From: Exilibacterium sp.
GTDB taxonomy: Bacteria > Pseudomonadota > Gammaproteobacteria > Pseudomonadales > Cellvibrionaceae
DNA: 34,590 bases
Reading direction: 5' to 3'
Assembly (NCBI GenBank): GCA_028280195.1
Contig: JANQMH010000043.1
Span: forward strand, 1 to 34,590
This document shows positions 22,679-30,740 of the stretch, piece after piece. Position 1 is the stretch's first letter. Every line of letters begins with the position of its first letter. A model generated the notes under the pieces. It had not been told where the DNA came from and did no database searches. It was given only the letters and a program-made list of their open reading frames with translations. A program made the translations under genes and the position numbers.

Positions 22679-22987
22679 CTACGGCGGCCAGGGTTTTGCC
22701 TGTGATTTTAGGTAGTGAACCAGGGGTCTTGCCGCTGGCGGCAGGGTTTTATCGTCGAATACCGCTGAGCGTTTCGAGTCTTTATCTTCAATGGTAATCT
22801 CGTATTGCTGCAAATCCCGGCCCGTATCCGACAGGGACTGACAGGCTGCCGAAATCCCGCTGGCCTCGACCAGTTGCTCCAGCTCTCGGGCAGTATCCGG
22901 CGCAAGGTGTTCAGTGCGGAGTTCGCAACCCCGGATCGAGCCGAGAATACCGCCGGATTGTACGAACTTCACTGTCTTCAGTTTCAT
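22679..22987 (-). CDS. Emfourin-type protealysin inhibitor
   Basis: A 102-residue cytoplasmic protein starting at the ATG at 22987 with AGGAG upstream. Its N-terminus (KLKTVKFVQSGGILGSIRGC) and central pattern (DTARELEQLVEAS, YEITIEDKDSKRSAVFDDKT) match emfourin, the small protein encoded next to protealysin-like metalloproteases which binds and inhibits them. It begins 25 bp after the protease stop codon on the same strand, the usual operon order. I infer it holds the protease inactive inside the cell or until release. Confidence 0.82.
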   Translation of the reverse strand: MKLKTVKFVQSGGILGSIRGCELRTEHLAPDTARELEQLVEASGISAACQSLSDTGRDLQQYEITIEDKDSKRSAVFDDKTLPPAARPLVHYLKSQAKPWPP

Positions 22988-23012
22988 GGCAGAAATCTCC
23001 TGCTGCCCCCGT

Positions 23013-24074
23013 TCACAGGCTGATACCAACCTGTTGCCAGGCGTTTCTGACGGCACTCTGCGCGGCCGCGCCGTAGGCGGCCGCTACCTGTAATGTCAGC
23101 CTGGCACAGTCGGAGAACTGGCTGGTGGTGGTCAGCTGCAACAGGGTTTGGTACCAGATACGCCCGGCGATATCCCAAGCATTGCCTCCCAGGGCCTTGG
23201 CTGTCAAGACAAAGGCCCGGTTGGGTATGCCGGAATTGATATGCACACCGCCGCGGTTGCGCCAGCCGGTGTACAGCTGTGACATATCGGCCGGTTGCGG
23301 GTCGTTCCCCAGATCCGGATCGTTGCGATAAGCCGTGCCGGGGTTCTCCATATCCCGAATACCGCGCCGGGTCGGCGCCGGCACCAGCACCTCTGCGCCC
23401 ACTACCCAATTTGCCTGTGCTGCGGTCTCGTCATTTTTCCACTGCCGCACCAGCACGCCGAAGACATCAGCAAAATGCTCGTTAAGGGCGCCCGATTGCC
23501 CGTAGTAACGCAGGTTGCTGGTAAACGACTGCACGCCGTGGCTGAGTTCGTGGGCGACTACATCCAACGACTGGGTAAAGCGCTGAAAAACCAGCCCGTC
23601 ACCATCGCCGTAGGCCATCTGCCGGCCATTCCAGAAGGCATTGTTCATCGGCACATAGTGTTCGCCGTCGCCGACTTCGGCGACATGCACCGAGGAGATC
23701 ATGCTCATGCCGTTATCGTCCAGCGAGTTGCGTTGGAACAGCTGTTGGAAAAAGTCATAGGTATCGCCGGAAAAGTCGTAGGCCTCGTCCACTGCCGGGT
23801 CGGCGGTGCAGGGCTGCCCCTCTGCGCGCGCTAGCCTGCCCGGCAGCCGGTCAGTCTGCTGTGCGTCGTAGACCAGGCGGTGTTTGGTTTGCGTCGGCGA
23901 CATGGTCGCCATCAGCGACGGCGTGGCCTGTGCGGCCTCGCGCAGCGCGCGCATATGCGCAGCGGTGGATAAATGGGCAATTGCTCTGGCACGAACTTGC
24001 GGATTGGGTGAGTGAGCCAACTGTTCGGTCATATAAGGCGGGACAATGCAGTGAATGGGGTTGCGCATGTACAT
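23013..24074 (-). CDS. Protealysin-like M4 metalloprotease
   Basis: A 353-residue zinc protease of the thermolysin family (M4), protealysin type. The zinc site is His175-Glu-Leu-Ser-His179 with Glu199 in GALNEHFAD, exactly 20 residues after His179 as in thermolysin, and GGVHINSGIPNRAF gives the later catalytic His. It has no signal peptide; instead a short propeptide of about 50 residues with the PPYM motif typical of protealysin precursors. Length matches the family. GAGGA precedes the ATG at 24074. Protealysins act in cleavage of host or bacterial proteins and in competition; here the linked emfourin gene supports the assignment. It starts 20 bp after the lipoprotein gene. Confidence 0.93.
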   Translation of the reverse strand: MYMRNPIHCIVPPYMTEQLAHSPNPQVRARAIAHLSTAAHMRALREAAQATPSLMATMSPTQTKHRLVYDAQQTDRLPGRLARAEGQPCTADPAVDEAYDFSGDTYDFFQQLFQRNSLDDNGMSMISSVHVAEVGDGEHYVPMNNAFWNGRQMAYGDGDGLVFQRFTQSLDVVAHELSHGVQSFTSNLRYYGQSGALNEHFADVFGVLVRQWKNDETAAQANWVVGAEVLVPAPTRRGIRDMENPGTAYRNDPDLGNDPQPADMSQLYTGWRNRGGVHINSGIPNRAFVLTAKALGGNAWDIAGRIWYQTLLQLTTTSQFSDCARLTLQVAAAYGAAAQSAVRNAWQQVGISL

Positions 24075-24094
24075 GGTATTTTCCTCTGCCGTTG

Positions 24095-24991
24095 CTATTC
24101 GCTTAAAGAGGTTCTCAGGCTTTGCTGCAGTGCGGGCCCCAATGCTTCTCTAATCGCTTTTATTTCCGCCGCTTTTTCGTCGAAGTCGATGCCGACTCGG
24201 CCGGTTTCGGCAATGCTGATGGTTACCGATATCGGATCTATATTCGACTTCGGGTAGGGAATCAGATCGGTTGTCGGGCAGTCGTCGCGGCAGCGGTAGT
24301 CTCCGCCGCCAGGTCCGATGGCAAGGTTGGGTATACTGATGACGCTGTGGGCTATAGGTATCAGCGCGGTGCTTGCACCTTGAGCGGCAATCGCTTTTAT
24401 GGAAATGGCCAACGATAAGCTGATGCTTGGCGGTGTTGTGGCGGCGGTTACCACAAAAGCGTTTTCCGCTTTTATAAAAACCGGTGTGATGGTAAACGCA
24501 TCGTTACTTAAAGGGACTATTTTCGCAATATATAACAGACCCAATTTAGTCGGTCCGTTTACGGTTTCCACCTGGTAACGCGCAAAAGCGATACAGCGCT
24601 GTTTCTTGAAATCCGCCAGATCGATGAAGGCGCGTGCCGAATATGAGCCCTGTGCCGATCGCTTTAAGGCTTCCAGCTCGCGCAAATTCTCATTCAGGGA
24701 TAGATCGAAAAGCAGCTTGCCGAAGGACGCAATAACGGGCACCAGGGTGGGTGCAACTGTCAATCTTTGGTCGGGAGAACAGGTATCACTGATATATTCC
24801 GCGATATCCTGATTTGCAGACAGGTACTCCGCCAGGTATTGGCTGGTTTCCCAATCGGGATATTTCTCAATAAAAGCCATCAGCGTTCTGCTATCAGTTA
24901 CAGCGCTGATATTGGATTTTGTGAAGCTCTCAACACCGAGGCAGCCCGATAGTGCAATGACGGCGGCGGCGACAGGCAGTATTTTTCTCAT
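24095..24991 (-). CDS. Uncharacterised lipoprotein upstream of the protealysin gene
   Basis: A 298-residue protein with a lipoprotein signal: RKILPVAAAVIALSGC, with the lipobox L-S-G-C at residue 18-19 region, so it is probably membrane-anchored in the periplasm. No known domain was recognised. The mature part is mainly helical (LMAFIEKYPDWETSQYLAEY, then LRELEALKRSAQGS), followed by a beta-like core (LGLLYIAKIVP, ITPVFIKAENAFVVTAATT) and a glycine/cysteine loop (GGGDYRCRDDCPTT). The start at 24991 is chosen because it gives the lipobox near the N-terminus; the ribosome site is weak. It lies 20 bp before the protease gene, so all three are probably one operon, but its job is unknown. Confidence 0.72.
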   Translation of the reverse strand: MRKILPVAAAVIALSGCLGVESFTKSNISAVTDSRTLMAFIEKYPDWETSQYLAEYLSANQDIAEYISDTCSPDQRLTVAPTLVPVIASFGKLLFDLSLNENLRELEALKRSAQGSYSARAFIDLADFKKQRCIAFARYQVETVNGPTKLGLLYIAKIVPLSNDAFTITPVFIKAENAFVVTAATTPPSISLSLAISIKAIAAQGASTALIPIAHSVISIPNLAIGPGGGDYRCRDDCPTTDLIPYPKSNIDPISVTISIAETGRVGIDFDEKAAEIKAIREALGPALQQSLRTSLSE

Positions 24992-25574
24992 AACGGCACC
25001 CTGCGACTTAAGATACATAAACCCGGTATAAGTTGCCGTTTTAGTGGCGCAGAGTAGTGAAATTGGGGGCTTATGTGACAGTTTTCGATATATAGGGCAT
25101 TGGCAGTTGTAGCGGGCTGCTCGAGTGGCACCAACCCCTCCCCACTTGCATTGACACACCGAACCAGGGCCGCGGCGGTAGCGGGTGTTTTTAAACCCTA
25201 CATAGAGGACGTGTGCCAGAAGGGAATTGTAGTAGTAAGCAGTTGTCAGGCGGCAGAGGTCCCGCTACCGGCAGGCTTAAAAACACCCGCTACCGCCGCG
25301 GCTCGTGCCGTGTGGCACTCCCCCACCAACCCCAAACCTGCCCAAGCAAGTTCTGTTCCGTCACCCCCGCCGATATCACCGAAATACAGCAACGGCATGA
25401 TTTTCACATAAACGGCATACCAGATTATCACAATGGCAGTATGTGATTTGGCCTGTGTTACAAGACCGTTAATGCGAAAAAACGCCATTACATGCATTGG
25501 TTTACATCCTGACGATCTAACAGACGTATAGTCCCTCCCCACAACCACCTGCCAGCAAGAGTTCAGGAGGACTT
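24992..25574. other. 583-bp intergenic region with inverted-repeat element
   Basis: No gene is supported here. The left part (24992-25160) is the leader of the leftward lipoprotein gene. The middle holds a 134-bp element with terminal inverted repeats (25169-25302), flanked by C-rich strings such as ACTCCCCC. The right part (25380-25574) is the upstream region of the hydrolase gene; TTTACA at 25501 and TATAGT at 25527 have a 20-nt spacing, too long for a confident promoter. AGGAGG at 25565-25570 is the ribosome site. Confidence 0.6.
25169..25302. mobile_element. MITE-like element with 26-bp perfect terminal inverted repeats
   Basis: The left arm at 25169-25194 begins GCCGCGGCGGTAGCGGGTGT and ends TTTTAA; the right arm at 25277-25302 is its exact reverse complement, with 82 bp between. 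No transposase is encoded. CCCGCTACCG at 25261-25270 repeats part of the right arm. Sequences just outside (25155-25168 and 25307-25324) reappear joined together on the reverse strand near 30015-30046, which looks like an uninterrupted copy of the site. Whether it moved by transposase in trans or is a folded repeat is not decided. Confidence 0.6.
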
Positions 25575-27413
25575 ATGAAAATCAACAGGGTTCGGCATAG
25601 CATTTCCAGACCTGTATTTGGCGCAATTTTAATAAGCTCAGCGGCACTGTTCAGTGGCTGCGGTGACGATGACGACGGCAGTGTCGAGGCGATGGATTTC
25701 GGCAGCAATATCATCGCCACCATGATGCCGGCGCGGGATGGCGTTGAACTCGAGACCTATATTTACCTGCCCGAGGGAGAGGGGCCATTTCCGGCCCTGG
25801 TTACCAGGACGCTCTACGGGCTGCCGATTTCCCCCATAGGGGGTTACCCCGGTGGTGATATCGATGATGACGACTTGAGCGAGGAAGAGGCCATTAGACT
25901 CGGCTGGCCTTTAATCAATGAGCGCGGCTATGCGCTGGTGATCCAGAACACAAGGGGCCGGTACAATTCCGGGGGTGTCGATCGCTCATGGCTCGATGAC
26001 GCCAGTGATGGCTATGACTTGATCGAATGGGTCAACAGTCAACCGTGGAGCGATGGCAATATCGGTGTGTTCGGTGATTCGGCCGTCGGGTTTACCGCGC
26101 TGCTGGCGGCGGCTGCCAACCCTCCCAGCCTGGACGCCGTCTATGCGCAAGTTGCGCCGTCGAGCCCCTATGGCATTGATTTTATGCCTGATAATGGTGC
26201 GTCCAAGCTGGAGTCCCTGCTTTTGCAGGGAGGTTCCCTGGCAGAAGACACAAGCCAGGCCCATCGCCAGGCTTTGGGCCTGAGTATCGAACGGGTCCAA
26301 AGCATACTGACGGAAACGCAACAATACCTGGAGCAGCTTTTTTTCGGTTTAGACAACCCGCTTGAATCTCCCGCGTGGATGGAACTGCCGCTGGCTGAGG
26401 AAAAACCCGTCGCCGAACTCATGCCGTTCTGGAATGCAATACGGGAGCGAGATCTGGAGAGACGCTATCGCGACGAGCTGAACGTGTTGGGGAAAATACA
26501 AATACCCACTTACCTGGTGACTCTGTGGCAGGATGTATTTTTCGACAGCACCATGGCACTGCACAAAGATCTGAGCGCGCGCCATATACCCCATCATATG
26601 CTGGTGTTTAACGGCAGTCACTATGAGATCGACGACCCCGGCCTTTGGCAAAGGCCGGTCATGCTCGACTGGTTCGACCACTGGCTGCAAAACGCCGACA
26701 ACGGCATTACCGCCACACCCGAGGTCATTTATACAGTCCAGGGCACTGACGCGGCGGTCAGCGAAAGTGACAGCTGGCCCCCCGCCGGCACTGAGGAACG
26801 GATTTTCTATCTGCACAGCGATGGTTCCCTGGCAGCATCCGCCGAAGCGACTGCCGCTCAGCGCAGTTACACTTATGATCCCGCCAACCCTGTCATTACT
26901 GATGGCGGTCGCCATCTTATTGCAGCGGCGGGTACCCGCACCCAGGGCACCTTGCTCGACCGCGATGATGTATTGGGGTATTACTCCCAGGTGCTGAGCG
27001 CGAACCGGCGCATCGCCGGCAGTGTCAACGCGTACTTGTCGGTAAGCTCCTCCGCCGTTGACACTGACTTTATCATCAAGCTGCTGGACAGATCCCCCGG
27101 CGGCGAGCTTTATTTAGTACTCGAGCAACTGATTCGTGTCAGCCGGCGCAACGGGCGCTATGCCGGGGACTATCTCCAACCCGGTGAGGTGGTTGGCCTC
27201 GATTTTAATCTCGGTGATATTGCCCATGAATTTAAGGCGGGCCACCAAATCGTAGTGGCGATAAGCAGTTCGGATTTTCCCGCCTGGGACAGGAATTTGA
27301 ATACAGCGCTCAGCTCGTTTACGAGTGACAGCTATCAAAGCTCGCTCAATACCATTGTCAATGATATCGATAAGCCAAATCGCATCGTATTACCTGAATA
27401 TATCGATAAGTGA
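25575..27413 (+). CDS. CocE/NonD-family (S15-like) hydrolase, lipoprotein
   Basis: A 612-residue protein with a lipobox-type N-terminus (LISSAALFSGCGDDDDG; cleavage before Cys) and Asp-rich linker, so probably anchored in the outer or inner membrane. The catalytic domain resembles X-Pro dipeptidyl-peptidase/CocE esterases: ARDGVELETYIYLPEGEGPF, ALVIQNTRGRYNSGG, GVFGDSAVGFTALLAAA with the G-x-S-x-x-G nucleophile, and MLVFNGSHYEIDD carrying the probable catalytic His. The C-terminal jelly-roll region (GYYSQVLSANRRIAGSVNAY, FKAGHQIVVAISSSDFP) is the galactose-binding-like domain of the family. AGGAGG precedes the ATG. It is upstream of a TonB-dependent receptor, so it may process a substrate taken up by that receptor. 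Family members cleave esters, amides and peptides. Confidence 0.88.
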   Translation: MKINRVRHSISRPVFGAILISSAALFSGCGDDDDGSVEAMDFGSNIIATMMPARDGVELETYIYLPEGEGPFPALVTRTLYGLPISPIGGYPGGDIDDDDLSEEEAIRLGWPLINERGYALVIQNTRGRYNSGGVDRSWLDDASDGYDLIEWVNSQPWSDGNIGVFGDSAVGFTALLAAAANPPSLDAVYAQVAPSSPYGIDFMPDNGASKLESLLLQGGSLAEDTSQAHRQALGLSIERVQSILTETQQYLEQLFFGLDNPLESPAWMELPLAEEKPVAELMPFWNAIRERDLERRYRDELNVLGKIQIPTYLVTLWQDVFFDSTMALHKDLSARHIPHHMLVFNGSHYEIDDPGLWQRPVMLDWFDHWLQNADNGITATPEVIYTVQGTDAAVSESDSWPPAGTEERIFYLHSDGSLAASAEATAAQRSYTYDPANPVITDGGRHLIAAAGTRTQGTLLDRDDVLGYYSQVLSANRRIAGSVNAYLSVSSSAVDTDFIIKLLDRSPGGELYLVLEQLIRVSRRNGRYAGDYLQPGEVVGLDFNLGDIAHEFKAGHQIVVAISSSDFPAWDRNLNTALSSFTSDSYQSSLNTIVNDIDKPNRIVLPEYIDK

Positions 27414-27467
27414 GTTTTTACTTCACTGGTATTCGCCTGCTGCGACACAGCCATTATCCAACGTGAA

Positions 27468-27499
27468 AAGCGCCGGCCGGCACCCGTCGCCGGGCGCTT
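27468..27499 (+). terminator. Hairpin between hydrolase and TonB receptor genes
   Basis: AAGCGCCGGC (27468-27477) pairs with GCCGGGCGCTT (27489-27499) with one bulged base, then AGTTT follows. It could partly end transcription of the hydrolase gene or stabilise its mRNA, allowing different amounts of the two proteins. Confidence 0.45.
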
Positions 27500-27520
27500 A
27501 GTTTGCAACGAGGAATTTCC

Positions 27521-29947
27521 ATGTCTTATCCCCGATCAGCCCGTTTTTCAGGGTACCATATAGCACTAAAAAAAATTGCCGTAATATTTTTGTGTTTGAT
27601 TTCCACAAGTCTGGCCTGTGCACAGTCCGGAAATATTCTTGTCACCGTTATCGATGCCCAGACCCAGCGCCCGATAAGTACTGCCGCGGTGCAGGTGATT
27701 GCCCGGGACGGTTTGCGCCGCGATATGTCGGTCGATAGCGACGGTCGTTTGAATATCGATGAACTCAGTGCGGGCCTTTACGCAGTTATTATCTCCCATC
27801 CCAAGTACCAGACGTCTCGATCAGCCAGTGTGCGGGTCGTCGATAGGAAAGTGACACCGCTTCGGGTTGCGCTTAGCGCCAGGCGCTGGGACATTGAAGA
27901 AACCATTGTTATCGGTGAAGCCGTGGGTGTGGATCGGCTGGGCTCTGCCGGCAGCAGTTATCTGGATCGTGAGTCGCTGCGCAGCGCCGCCGGTAGTGGC
28001 AGCGATATATTGCGGGCCCTCGACGGTTTGCCGGGCTTGTTTGCCAGTGGCGAGTTTGCCAACTTTACCGTGCGTGGCAATGGCCCGCGCGATAACTTGA
28101 TTCTGGTTGACGGCATTCCCTTCGACAATATTGTGCACTTTGATGAGAGTTTCGGTGAGCAGGAAGATATTGAGGGCGGCGGTCGATTTTCCGTATTTGC
28201 GCCGAATTTGATCAGCGGTGCCACGTTCCAGCCCGGTGGATGGAGTGCAGCTTACGGCGGTCGTGCCGGCTCACTGCTGCAACTGGAGGTTGCTGAGGGC
28301 AACCCCGAAACACCGTCTTATACCGTGCGCCTTGATATCGCCGGTGTGGAGGTCGGTTACGACGGCCCCAGCCGATTGTTTGAAAACACCTCGGTATTGT
28401 TTTCTGCGCGCCGTTTGGATTTTGGGCAGTTTTTCGAGACGATCGGTGTCGATGATCTGGGGTCGCCGGAGTTGACGGATATCGTTTTTAAATCGTCCAC
28501 CCGGTTAAGCGCTGTAGATAAGCTGAATTTGCTGGCCATCTATGCGCCGGAGGATTTCACCCGGGATATCGACAATGTGCTGGCATCGGATGAAGATGAT
28601 CCGGGTAATTTTGAAGATGTTGAACTCTCCGAAAGCGAAGCTGATAATTCCCTGCTGGCGTTAACGTGGTCACGCTTGATCGGCGATGATGCCGAATGGG
28701 TGAATCGGCTGTACTATCGCCATTATGATGAAAGCAGCACCAGTGGCGAGGCCTTTCCGGATCTGGTGGCGCCGAACACGCCGGCTGATGAGATTCCTGT
28801 GCGTGAGAATATCATTGTCTCCAGCAGGGAAGAGACTGAAATCGGCTGGCGCAGCGACTTCAATACCCGCAATACTCTGGGGCAGCTGTCTGCCGGCTTG
28901 AGGGCTACGCATCTGGACCTCGCGTTTGATCTCAACCTGGACGACGACTGGATTCGCTATATTTATGATGAGGATGACTTCCGGGCCGAACCCGGGCAGC
29001 GGTTTATCCGGTTGACACCGGCCGCGGTGAATAGCCGGTTCGAAGACGCCGGTGTATCCTATGCCGCCTATCTCGATCAGGGTTTTGAGTTTGACAACTG
29101 GGAGCTGCGCGCGGGGTTGCGCTACGATCGCGATCGTCTTGCCGGCGAAAGCCTTGTTTCGCCGCGCTTCGCCGCCGCTTGGCAGTTATCGGACCAGGTA
29201 GGACTTTCAGCTACTGCCGGTATTTACTACCAGTCCCCACGTTTCAGTGATCGGGCCAGCGATACCACCAATGCCGATGTGGAAAATGAAAAAATCACTC
29301 AGTACAGTCTGGGTTTGAAGTACTACTTGACCCCCGATATAGAAATACTTGTCGAGCCTTACTATCAGGATCTGGATAATCTGGTGGTGGAACAGGACAG
29401 TGTCAATCAAACCGTAGGCAACAGTGGTGAGGGAAGGTCCTACGGTGTCGACGCGGCCATTACGCGGCGTTTTGATGATGGCTGGTCCGCTAATTTTAAT
29501 TACTCCTACAATGATGCCCGTGTTAGGGATGGAAAGGGTTTGGCGTTTTACGACGCCGATTTCAGTCGCCCGCATTTTGTCAGCCTTGGCGGTATTTGGG
29601 AGATTAGCGCGCGCTGGAAACTGTCTGCGCGCTGGAAGTGGGCCTCCGGGGCGCCGCGAGACGAGTTTATCGTATTTGACAATGTGCTGGGTGATGGCCA
29701 GCCCCTGAGGTTTTCCAAGCAGATAACGTCTACTAATACCGATAGATATGAAAGCTATAACTCGCTGAACTTTCGCGCCGATTACCGGCGCGCTTTTGGC
29801 CGCACTAATGTGATCGCTTTTATCGATATCATTAATGTCTATGGTGCCGATAATCCCGGTAGCTCGGAGTTTAATGAGCGCACCGGGGAGGATGTTATCG
29901 AGGAGGGAGAGTCTTTGCCACTGGTGGGCTTCAGGCTTGAGTGGTAG
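27521..29947 (+). CDS. TonB-dependent outer-membrane receptor with carboxypeptidase-regulatory-like domain
   Basis: An 808-residue protein from the ATG at 27521 (GAGGAA upstream), with a signal peptide ending A-C-A-Q. Residues about 27-110 form a carboxypeptidase-regulatory-like domain (GNILVTVIDAQTQRPISTAA, LSAGLYAVIISHPKY). The plug follows (GSDILRALDGLPGLFASG, then FTVRGNGPRDNLILVDGIPF and GGWSAAYGGRAGSLLQLEV). The rest is a 22-strand-type barrel ending with aromatic residues (PLVGFRLEW), normal for outer-membrane insertion. Such receptors import large or scarce ligands with energy from TonB. The ligand is unknown; pairing with the CocE-like lipoprotein suggests an ester or peptide-like compound. 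The mild codon and base composition here (more TAT, GAT, GGT) differs slightly from the neighbours. Confidence 0.9.
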   Translation: MSYPRSARFSGYHIALKKIAVIFLCLISTSLACAQSGNILVTVIDAQTQRPISTAAVQVIARDGLRRDMSVDSDGRLNIDELSAGLYAVIISHPKYQTSRSASVRVVDRKVTPLRVALSARRWDIEETIVIGEAVGVDRLGSAGSSYLDRESLRSAAGSGSDILRALDGLPGLFASGEFANFTVRGNGPRDNLILVDGIPFDNIVHFDESFGEQEDIEGGGRFSVFAPNLISGATFQPGGWSAAYGGRAGSLLQLEVAEGNPETPSYTVRLDIAGVEVGYDGPSRLFENTSVLFSARRLDFGQFFETIGVDDLGSPELTDIVFKSSTRLSAVDKLNLLAIYAPEDFTRDIDNVLASDEDDPGNFEDVELSESEADNSLLALTWSRLIGDDAEWVNRLYYRHYDESSTSGEAFPDLVAPNTPADEIPVRENIIVSSREETEIGWRSDFNTRNTLGQLSAGLRATHLDLAFDLNLDDDWIRYIYDEDDFRAEPGQRFIRLTPAAVNSRFEDAGVSYAAYLDQGFEFDNWELRAGLRYDRDRLAGESLVSPRFAAAWQLSDQVGLSATAGIYYQSPRFSDRASDTTNADVENEKITQYSLGLKYYLTPDIEILVEPYYQDLDNLVVEQDSVNQTVGNSGEGRSYGVDAAITRRFDDGWSANFNYSYNDARVRDGKGLAFYDADFSRPHFVSLGGIWEISARWKLSARWKWASGAPRDEFIVFDNVLGDGQPLRFSKQITSTNTDRYESYNSLNFRADYRRAFGRTNVIAFIDIINVYGADNPGSSEFNERTGEDVIEEGESLPLVGFRLEW

Positions 29948-30020
29948 GAAGTTCAGTGACAAAGGTCTGTAGATAACCTGGGAAACTTTAGGCTGGTTTT
30001 AGGGGGAGGTGAAGGGGGGA

Positions 30021-30064
30021 GTGCTACACGGCCCTGGTTCGGCGTGAACCGGCCCGGGTGGCAC
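30021..30064. repeat. 44-nt imperfect palindrome after the TonB receptor gene
   Basis: The sequence folds into one long stem-loop: outer arms GTGCTACACGGCC and GGCCCGGGTGGCAC, inner arms CTGGTTC and GAACCGG, loop GGCGT. Part of it (30029-30046, reverse strand) matches 25155-25172 with one difference, and the neighbouring 30015-30032 matches 25307-25324. It may end transcription of the receptor gene or be a REP-like repeat. Confidence 0.6.
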
Positions 30065-30122
30065 ATTGCCCTATTCAAGACGCACCCAATCAAAAACCGA
30101 CAACGACAGACTATCTGAAGAT

Positions 30123-30564
30123 TTAGAGCTTGGCTCTCAATGCGCGTTTATCGATTTTTCCATTTGCAAGCATGGGTAAGTGCTTGACGATATGAAATGC
30201 CTTCGGCACCTTGTAGTTTGCGAGTATGGTTTTGGCATAGGCCCGGATGCTGCTTTCATCAAGTGCCGGGTCGGATGCGATGATATAGGCCTTACCAACT
30301 TCCGTGTAGAGAGGGTCAGGCACGCCAATGACAGCCGCCATGGCGACGGCGGAGTGACTTTCTATCGCTTTTTCAATTTCCGCCGGATAAATATTGTAGC
30401 CACCGGATTTAAACATCTCCGAACGGCGGCCAACGATGATGAAAGCGCCATCTTTACGTCTTTTGGCTAAATCTCCCGTTTTTAACCATCCATCTGCAGT
30501 AACAGCGGCAGCAGTCGCTTCAGATTGATGCCAGTAACCCTGCATCAGAAATGGACCGCCGCCT
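30123..30564 (-). pseudogene. C-terminal fragment of an AMP-forming acyl-CoA ligase
   Basis: About 145 residues match the last part of an AMP-binding acyl-CoA synthetase: GPFLMQGYWHQSEATAAAVT, DGWLKTGDLAKRRKDGAF, IIVGRRSEMFKSGGYNIYPA and LPMLANGKIDKRALR (the catalytic C-terminal Lys). The N-terminal about 350 residues, including the P-loop motif, are absent. Similarity ends at about 30560, precisely where the left arm of an imperfect inverted repeat begins (30565). A longer open frame runs on through the repeat to 30662, but the extra residues have no family similarity. It is therefore a truncated remnant, probably inactive; a separately expressed C-domain is unlikely. Confidence 0.8.
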
Positions 30565-30692
30565 GCCTGATTTTCGCTTGATCTCGACCGCTTTGGGCGC
30601 GCATGCTCGTAGCTATTGTTCGTAGCTATGGCCGCTACGTTTATGCTCCCGAGCACGCCCAAAACGGGCGATCTCGACGCGAAAATTCAGGC
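30565..30692. repeat. Imperfect inverted repeat, about 45-bp arms, at the broken ligase
   Basis: The left arm (30565-30609, GCCTGATTTTCGCTTGATCT onward to GCATGCTCG) and the right arm (30650-30692, from CGAGCACGCCC to GCGAAAATTCAGGC) are inverted with a handful of mismatches and small gaps. The 40-bp centre has CGTAGCTAT twice (30608-30616 and 30621-30629) and CGTAGC/GCTACG that can pair. This looks like a mobile-repeat or recombination scar and lies at the truncation point of the ligase. Confidence 0.65.
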
Positions 30693-30729
30693 AACTGTTA
30701 TTCATGCAGCGTTATTTCAGGCAACTGTT
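30686..30729 (+). repeat. 14-bp direct repeat TTCAGGCAACTGTT
   Basis: Identical copies at 30686-30699 and 30716-30729 are spaced 30 bp apart, the first one overlapping the end of the inverted-repeat right arm. It may be a duplicated target or a slippage product. The second copy ends 11 bp before the stop of the DUF4340 gene. Confidence 0.6.
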
Positions 30730-30740
30730 GCAAGATGCGG

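Noticed and set aside
25100-25411. Small plus-strand open frame through the MITE-like element
   Set aside because: It is encoded by the inverted repeat arms, so its two halves mirror each other, and it has no proper ribosome site or family match.
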